From: Streptomyces sp. PsTaAH-137
GTDB lineage: Bacteria; Actinomycetota; Actinomycetes; Streptomycetales; Streptomycetaceae
Assembly: GCF_003259365.1 (NCBI RefSeq)
Contig: NZ_QLLY01000005.1
Location: 248,001-312,000, forward strand
Direction of reading: 5' to 3'
DNA length: 64,000 nt
Numbering within the stretch: the stretch's first letter is position 1; each line of letters begins with the position of its first letter. Under the pieces are notes generated by a model. The model ran no database searches. It had not been told where the DNA came from and was given only the letters and a program-made list of their open reading frames with translations. Position numbers and translations under genes: made by a program. Positions 59,487 to 64,000 of the stretch are shown here, in pieces.

Positions 59487-60233
59487 TCAGCGCTGCATGA
59501 GAGCGAAGACGCCCCAGCCGAGATGTTCACGCGTGGCGCGGGCGTACCGGGCGGGCTCGTCGGTGAGTTCCTCCCGTACCTCGGGGGCCATGGCGTCGTC
59601 CGGGTTGTCGTCGAGCCAGCGGCGCATGCTGAGCCACTGGGCGGCGGCGTACCGGTCCCAGCTGTCCTGGTCGGCCAGCGTCATCTCCACGACGTCGTAC
59701 CCGAGATCCTGGAACCGCCCGATGAGGTCCGGGAGTTCGAGGAAGTCGGCGATGGCCGTGGCATGGCAGTCCTGGGCGGTCCGCTCGTCCGGCGGGGTCC
59801 GCCGCCAGTACGGCTCGCCGATCAGCATCAGGCCTCCGGGGCGCAGGCTGCGCCGGAGCAGCTCGATCGTTCCGGCGACGCCGTCGCCGATCCAGGTGGC
59901 GCCGATGCAGGTCGCCAGATCGACCGGCTCGTCCGCGACGTGGCCGGCGGCGTCCCCGTGCAGGAAGCGGACGCGGTCGGCGACGCCGAGTTCGACGGCG
60001 CGGGCCTTGGCCTGCTCGGTGAACAGGGTGCTGATGTCGACGCCGGTCCCGGTGAAGCCCAGGTCACGCGCCCAGGTGCACAGCATCTCGCCCGAGCCGC
60101 TGGCCAGGTCGAGCATCCGGGTGCCGGGGGCGAGGCGCAGCGACTCGCCGAGAGAGGCGAGCTTGACCGCGGTGAGCGGGTTGTGGATCCGGTGGCCGCT
60201 CTCGCGGATGGTGAAGATGCGGGGAAGGTCCAT
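59487..60233 (-). CDS. SAM-dependent methyltransferase
   Basis: A 248-residue class I methyltransferase with motif I MLDLASGSGEML (about residues 40-51), an acidic residue after strand 2 (GTGVDIST) and GGLMLIGEPYW after strand 5. Substrate unknown. The ATG at 60233 has an AAAGGA ribosome site eight bases upstream, which favours it over the ATG at 60254. It lies downstream of the 22-residue peptide gene and the cyclodeaminase on the same strand, separated by an unusually low-GC leader of about 215 bp with no recognised riboswitch. Confidence 0.85.
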   Translation of the reverse strand: MDLPRIFTIRESGHRIHNPLTAVKLASLGESLRLAPGTRMLDLASGSGEMLCTWARDLGFTGTGVDISTLFTEQAKARAVELGVADRVRFLHGDAAGHVADEPVDLATCIGATWIGDGVAGTIELLRRSLRPGGLMLIGEPYWRRTPPDERTAQDCHATAIADFLELPDLIGRFQDLGYDVVEMTLADQDSWDRYAAAQWLSMRRWLDDNPDDAMAPEVREELTDEPARYARATREHLGWGVFALMQR

Positions 60234-60448
60234 GACCTTGATCCTTTCTGTCATGCCTGGTGGAGGGTGTCGACGCGCCGGTCCTGCGGGACGGCGCACA
60301 CGGGCGCAGAAGGATCAGGTGGATGTGAACGTGAAGGTGAAGTGAGTCGATGAGACACAGTGGAGACCCTTGGACAGGGGCCCCGCCGGACGGCAGGCGT
60401 GCCGGAACCGGTCCCCCGTAGAAGGAGAGGCGGGAAGGCAGGCGTGGG

Positions 60449-60517
60449 TCAGGACGAGGCCCGGGACGTGAGGATGATCCGGGCACCGCAGACGGCGGTG
60501 GTCTCCACAGCGACCAT
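60449..60517 (-). CDS. Candidate 22-residue peptide
   Basis: The sequence reads MVAVETTAVCGARIILTSRA followed by two serines and a stop. A nine-base AGGAGGTGA ribosome site, fully complementary to the 16S rRNA 3' end, ends six bases before the ATG. About 19 of 21 codons after the start end in G or C, like the neighbouring genes. It lies 72 bp after the cyclodeaminase stop and 215 bp before the methyltransferase, on the same strand. It could be a leader peptide, a small signalling peptide, or the translated part of a regulatory leader. No family recognised. Confidence 0.45.
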   Translation of the reverse strand: MVAVETTAVCGARIILTSRASS

Positions 60518-60589
60518 GCAACTCACCTCCTGGAAATCTCCGTGAGCGACCTTGTCGTCGCTTCACCGGCAACGATAACACCGGTCCTC

Positions 60590-61555
60590 TCACGGCCGCC
60601 GGAGACGGTCGAGGGCCGTCTCGGCCGCGGCGAGGTCCTGGGGACCGATGCCGATGAGCTTGGCTACGGTGATGTCGTCGGGTGTGCGCCGTCCGGCGAT
60701 CCGCCCGGCCAGGACCTCGCCGATCTCACCGTCGACGCGCTCCGCGGTGATCTCGCCGCGTGCGATGGCGGCATGCACGTCCCCGTACTGCAGGGCCAGT
60801 TCGCGGCTGTCCACGACGATGCGGGTGGCGCGGTGCAGGCAGGCGCCGTCGAGTTCACGCTTGTCCGGGTCGTCGGCGCCGAGCGCGGTGATGTGCTGCC
60901 CGGGGCGGAGCCAGGAGCCGAGGAGGACGGGGGTGGGGCTCGCCGTCGCGGTGACGACGATGTCGGACCGGCGCACGGCCCGCTGCGGATCGGTGGCCGC
61001 GACGACCTCCACGTGCGGCAGGTCCTTGCCGAGACGATCGGCGAGGGCCGTCGCCCGGCGAGGGTCGCGGCCCCAGACGTGCATCTCGCGGATCGGGCGC
61101 ACGAGGGTGAGGGCCCGCGCCTGGAGTCCGGCCTGCCTGCCGGTGCCGAGGACGGTGGCGGTGGTGGCGTCGGGACGGGACAGCGCGCGGGCGCAGACGG
61201 CTCCCGCCGCGGCCGTGCGGAGATCGGAGAGGTGGTGCTCGTCCTCCAGTACGGCGGTGACGGCTCCGGTCGACGCGTCGAAGAGCGCGACGAACCCGCC
61301 GCCTTCGGGCAGGCCGTGGGCCCGGTTGCCGGGGAACCAGTTGGCGATCTTGACGAGGAAGTGGCGGCTCCCGGGCAGGTGGGCGGCCTTGATGTGGGAG
61401 TCTCCGCCGTGGGCGACGGGCAGCACCATGACCGGCGCCCGGGCACCCTCGGTAGTGCTGTACGCGACGAAGGCGTCGGCGACCGGTTCCACGAGGTCGG
61501 CGAGGTCCACGGCGGCACGGATGCGGTCGGCCGGGTGGACGGCGAAGTCGGGCAT
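60590..61555 (-). CDS. Ornithine cyclodeaminase / mu-crystallin family protein
   Basis: A 321-residue NAD(P)-dependent enzyme with the Rossmann motif VLGTGRQAGLQARAL (about residues 127-141) and the family segments HIKAAHLPGSRHFLVKI and LGADDPDKREL. Members convert ornithine to proline, reduce cyclic imines, or dehydrogenate amino acids such as alanine and 2,3-diaminopropionate precursors. It starts 11 bp after the PhzF-like gene stop; GAGGA supports the ATG at 61555. Together with PhzF-like and MocR neighbours it points to amino-acid metabolism; the substrate is unknown. Confidence 0.85.
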   Translation of the reverse strand: MPDFAVHPADRIRAAVDLADLVEPVADAFVAYSTTEGARAPVMVLPVAHGGDSHIKAAHLPGSRHFLVKIANWFPGNRAHGLPEGGGFVALFDASTGAVTAVLEDEHHLSDLRTAAAGAVCARALSRPDATTATVLGTGRQAGLQARALTLVRPIREMHVWGRDPRRATALADRLGKDLPHVEVVAATDPQRAVRRSDIVVTATASPTPVLLGSWLRPGQHITALGADDPDKRELDGACLHRATRIVVDSRELALQYGDVHAAIARGEITAERVDGEIGEVLAGRIAGRRTPDDITVAKLIGIGPQDLAAAETALDRLRRP

Positions 61556-61566
61556 GGGAGGCGTCC

Positions 61567-62436
61567 TCACTCGGGCAGGGTGTCGAGGGTCCCGCGGGCC
61601 ACGACGCTCACGTCGCCGCCGACGCGGATGTTGTGCGGCGCGTCGGGGCGCCCCTGCGCCGTAACGGTGAGGAGGCTGGGACGGCCGGTGAAGCGCCCCT
61701 GCCTCAGGGTGAACTCCTCGTCGACGGGCACGAGTTGCTGCTGGGCCAGGTAGGCGCCGACACAGCCGGCCGCACTGCCGGTGGCGACGTCCTCCATGAC
61801 ACCGTCGTTGTTCCAGTGGCGGCCCTCCAACGCCTCGACGTCGAGCAGGTACGCGAACTGCGCACCGTACCGTCCGACCAGTTCCGCGAAGTCGTCGCGC
61901 ACGATCCTCGCCTCGGCGAGACCTCCCACGACGGGCACGACGAGATACCGCAGGCCCGTGGAGACCGTGCGCAGCGGAAGGTCGGCGAGCGTCCGCTCGG
62001 GCAGGTTCAGGGCAGCCGCGATCTCCGCCCTGCCCCCCTCCGGGACGGTCGCGAGGAACTCCGGCGCGCCCTGGTCGAGTTCCGCGCGATACCCGCCGGT
62101 GATGGGCCGGGTGGACACCTCGACGGTCCTTCCGGTGAGGTGGAACGTCCAGCGCAGGGGGCCGGGTGCCCCGTCGCGCTCGTGGAGCACGGCGGCGGCG
62201 CCCAGGACCGGGTGTCCGGCGAAGTCGAGCTCCTCGAAGAGGTCGAAGATACGCGCGGTGACGTGCCGCACCCCCTCTCCTCGGCTCAGGAAGATCGTCT
62301 CGAAGTGGCGGAGCTCCTGGGTGATCGCCAGCATCTGCGCGGCGGAGAGTCCGGGATCGTCGGGGAAGACGGCAAGGCTGTTGCCGGTGTACGCCCGTGA
62401 GGCGAACACGTCGACGTGGCGATAGAGCAGGGGCAT
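61567..62436 (-). CDS. PhzF family isomerase/epimerase
   Basis: A 289-residue protein of the PhzF/diaminopimelate epimerase-like fold. It opens with YRHVDVFASRAYTGNSLAVF, the typical PhzF start with the GN catalytic region, and has the HFETIFL glutamate, FDLFEELDFAGHPVLGAA and ATGSAAGCVGAYL motifs. PhzF proteins isomerise or epimerise small acids without cofactor. The ATG at 62436 matches the family start; an in-frame ATG at 62505 would add 23 unlike residues. First gene of the operon with the cyclodeaminase; divergent from MocR. Confidence 0.85.
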   Translation of the reverse strand: MPLLYRHVDVFASRAYTGNSLAVFPDDPGLSAAQMLAITQELRHFETIFLSRGEGVRHVTARIFDLFEELDFAGHPVLGAAAVLHERDGAPGPLRWTFHLTGRTVEVSTRPITGGYRAELDQGAPEFLATVPEGGRAEIAAALNLPERTLADLPLRTVSTGLRYLVVPVVGGLAEARIVRDDFAELVGRYGAQFAYLLDVEALEGRHWNNDGVMEDVATGSAAGCVGAYLAQQQLVPVDEEFTLRQGRFTGRPSLLTVTAQGRPDAPHNIRVGGDVSVVARGTLDTLPE

Positions 62437-62518
62437 GAGGTTCCCGGGCGGTGCGAGAGCGGTCTGGTACGTGTCGACGCTAGGCGGCGCCGCTCGGGCC
62501 GTCATGGTCCAATCCGCG

Positions 62519-62524
62519 TAACGT
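62519..62524 (+). promoter_or_regulatory. Leaderless -10 of the MocR gene
   Basis: TAACGT lies seven bases before the GTG at 62532, and there is no ribosome site. This spacing decides the start in favour of 62532 over a GTG at 62523 that overlaps the -10 element. Confidence 0.5.
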
Positions 62525-62531
62525 GGACCAG

Positions 62532-63947
62532 GTGGATGGTGTGGTGCGACGGGTCCCGGCGTCACGGTTTCCGTCCCTGCTCGGCGACTGGCGTGCGGGG
62601 GACGGTTCGCTGGCGCGCCGACTGGCCGGCGCCGTAGAGAAGGCCGTGCGCGACGGGCGGCTGCCCCTCGAGGCGCGGCTCCCGGCCGAGCGTCTGCTCG
62701 CCGACGAGCTGGGCCTCGCGCGGGGCACCGTGGCGGCGACCTACCAGATCCTGCGCGACGAGCAGCTGATCGTGACCCGCACCGGGTCCGGCAGCACGGT
62801 CTCCCTGCCGCCCCGGCTGCACGACCGCCTCTCGCCGTGGGCCAGCGACCGGGGCGAGGCGGGCCGGGACGGAGCGCCGCTGGACCTCACCGTCGCGGAG
62901 CCCGCGGCGCCCTTCGACGAACTGCTCCGGGCCGTGCGCGAGGCGACCGAGGCACTCCCGGCCGCGCTCCTGGGGAACGCTTCCGCGGGCCTGCACACGG
63001 CGGTCGCCGCGCTCTACGACTCCCAGGGCCTCCCGACCGGCCCCGAGAACGTCCTTCTGACCAGCGGAGCCGACGCGGCACTGAGCCTCCTCACGGCCGC
63101 ATACCTGCGCCCGAACAGCAGAGTCGTCCTGGACTCCCCCACCTACCCCGGCGCGCTCGCCCTGTTCCGGGCCGCCGGCGCCCGCCTGATCCCCCAGCCC
63201 CTCACACCCACCGGCTGGGACGTCCCCGCCCTGGACCGCACCCTCACCGAGGCCCGGCCGTCCCTGACCTACCTGGTCCCGGACTTCCACAACCCGACCG
63301 GCCTGCTGATGGGCGAGGAGGACCGTGCCGATCTCGGACGGCGACTGCGCGCCCACGACACCCTGCTCGTCCTCGACGAGACCATGCGGGACCTGGACCT
63401 GCGCGACGACGCCGCACCGCCGCCCCGGACCGCGGCGCGCGCCGGTGACCGGCGGGTCGCGTACGCGGGTTCCCTGAGCAAGTCACTGTGGCCGGGCCTG
63501 CGCGTGGGCTGGATCCGCGCCCACCCGGACACCGTCCGCCGCCTGGCGGCCCTCCCGCTCGCGGCAGCGCTGGCCCCCTCCCCCTTCGATCAGCTGGTGG
63601 CAGCCCGGCTCCTGGACCACAGGGAAGCGGTGCTCACCCGCCGACGCGCACAACTGCGCCTCCAGCGCGACCACTTGGCGACACGACTACGAACGTTGCC
63701 GTGGTGCCGCTTCCAGGTTCCGCAGGGCGGTCTGTCCCTGTGGCTGGAACTCCTCGACGCCGACTCCGGCCAGCTGACCACGCTGGCGGCCACCCGCAAC
63801 CTCGCCCTCACCCCGGGCCACCACTTCTCCCCCGACGGCGCCCTGGACCGCTACCTCCGCATCCCGTTCACCCTGCCGCCCGAGGCACTCGACACGGCGA
63901 TCGACAGGCTCGCCGAGGCGCATGAGGGGCTGGGGGGCGGGCGCTGA
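62532..63947 (+). CDS. MocR-type regulator (GntR helix-turn-helix plus aminotransferase domain)
   Basis: A 471-residue fusion: an N-terminal GntR winged helix (about residues 15-85; LPAERLLADELGLARGTVAATY) and a fold-type I aminotransferase domain (about 110-465) with the PLP lysine in AGSLSKSLWPGLRVGW. MocR regulators use bound PLP to sense amino compounds and usually control divergent genes, here the PhzF-cyclodeaminase pair. Whether it also regulates PLP synthesis (PdxR type) cannot be said; no pdxST is in the window. The transcript appears leaderless. Confidence 0.88.
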   Translation: MDGVVRRVPASRFPSLLGDWRAGDGSLARRLAGAVEKAVRDGRLPLEARLPAERLLADELGLARGTVAATYQILRDEQLIVTRTGSGSTVSLPPRLHDRLSPWASDRGEAGRDGAPLDLTVAEPAAPFDELLRAVREATEALPAALLGNASAGLHTAVAALYDSQGLPTGPENVLLTSGADAALSLLTAAYLRPNSRVVLDSPTYPGALALFRAAGARLIPQPLTPTGWDVPALDRTLTEARPSLTYLVPDFHNPTGLLMGEEDRADLGRRLRAHDTLLVLDETMRDLDLRDDAAPPPRTAARAGDRRVAYAGSLSKSLWPGLRVGWIRAHPDTVRRLAALPLAAALAPSPFDQLVAARLLDHREAVLTRRRAQLRLQRDHLATRLRTLPWCRFQVPQGGLSLWLELLDADSGQLTTLAATRNLALTPGHHFSPDGALDRYLRIPFTLPPEALDTAIDRLAEAHEGLGGGR

Positions 63948-64000
63948 GGTTTCAGGGCCCGCCCCAGCTCACGCTCTCGTCAACCGAGAAACGACAACCG

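Noticed and set aside
60251-60358. A 35-codon frame (GTG 60358) ending in ATGA overlap with an ATG at 60254
   Set aside because: Only about 2 of the first 17 codons end in G or C, unlike any gene in the window, and the methyltransferase is better started at 60233, so the overlap has no meaning.

Overview
High GC, GC-rich third codon positions, many GTG starts, ATGA/GTGA gene overlaps, PucR/IclR/TetR/ANTAR/AraC regulators, Tat and lipoprotein signals, and a chitinase promoter with GGTCnnGACC boxes all point to a Streptomyces (or close relative) chromosome. I found no rRNA, tRNA, CRISPR array, insertion sequence or phage gene. Product names come from motifs read by eye; no database was searched.

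Layout. (1) 1-9.1 kb: the end of a VWA (CoxE-like) gene, convergent with an operon for an SPFH/flotillin protein, a 1,618-residue coiled-coil AAA+ ATPase and a PucR regulator. (2) 9.6-14.2 kb: mycothiol-isomerase-like protein, IclR regulator, urocanase (hutU), histidine phosphatase and a small membrane protein. (3) 14.2-26.6 kb: GH18 chitinase under a DasR-box promoter; NCS2 nucleobase permease, amidohydrolase and 2-oxoglutarate oxygenase; then a four-gene molybdenum hydroxylase operon of PaoABCD (aldehyde oxidoreductase) type facing a TetR gene across a composite operator. (4) 26.6-34.7 kb: small regulators and enzymes, several on leaderless promoters, including an orphan LysR effector domain next to a DUF5997 gene, an XRE/GNAT pair with overlapping start codons, and two stand-alone ANTAR proteins around an AraC regulator.

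(5) 34.8-47.3 kb is the most striking region: a compact lipid/polyketide cluster organised like the mycobacterial mycolate condensation locus. It encodes a FadD32-like fatty acyl-AMP ligase, a Pks13-like ACP-KS-AT-ACP-TE synthase, a secreted antigen-85-like acyltransferase, a crotonyl-CoA carboxylase/reductase that could supply alkylmalonyl extender, a DHA2 exporter, a degenerate adenylate-forming protein and a PucR-type regulator. One inverted repeat, TGTCA-N6-TGACA, stands before three of its transcription units. The inferred chain is: acyl-AMP loading on the first ACP, AT loading of an alkylmalonyl unit on the second, one condensation to an alpha-alkyl beta-keto acyl chain, TE release, export and extracellular transfer.

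(6) 47.4-57.2 kb: DJ-1/PfpI protein, DEAD-box helicase, Tat lipoprotein, a translationally coupled operon (receiver-like/PIG-L fusion, ATP-grasp, PHP phosphoesterase, processive GT2, tiny membrane protein) that looks like a polysaccharide or glycoconjugate pathway, then htpX and pspAB. (7) 57.2-64 kb: aldo/keto reductase, D-alanyl-D-alanine carboxypeptidase, methyltransferase, a candidate 22-residue peptide, ornithine cyclodeaminase- and PhzF-like enzymes, and a divergent MocR regulator.
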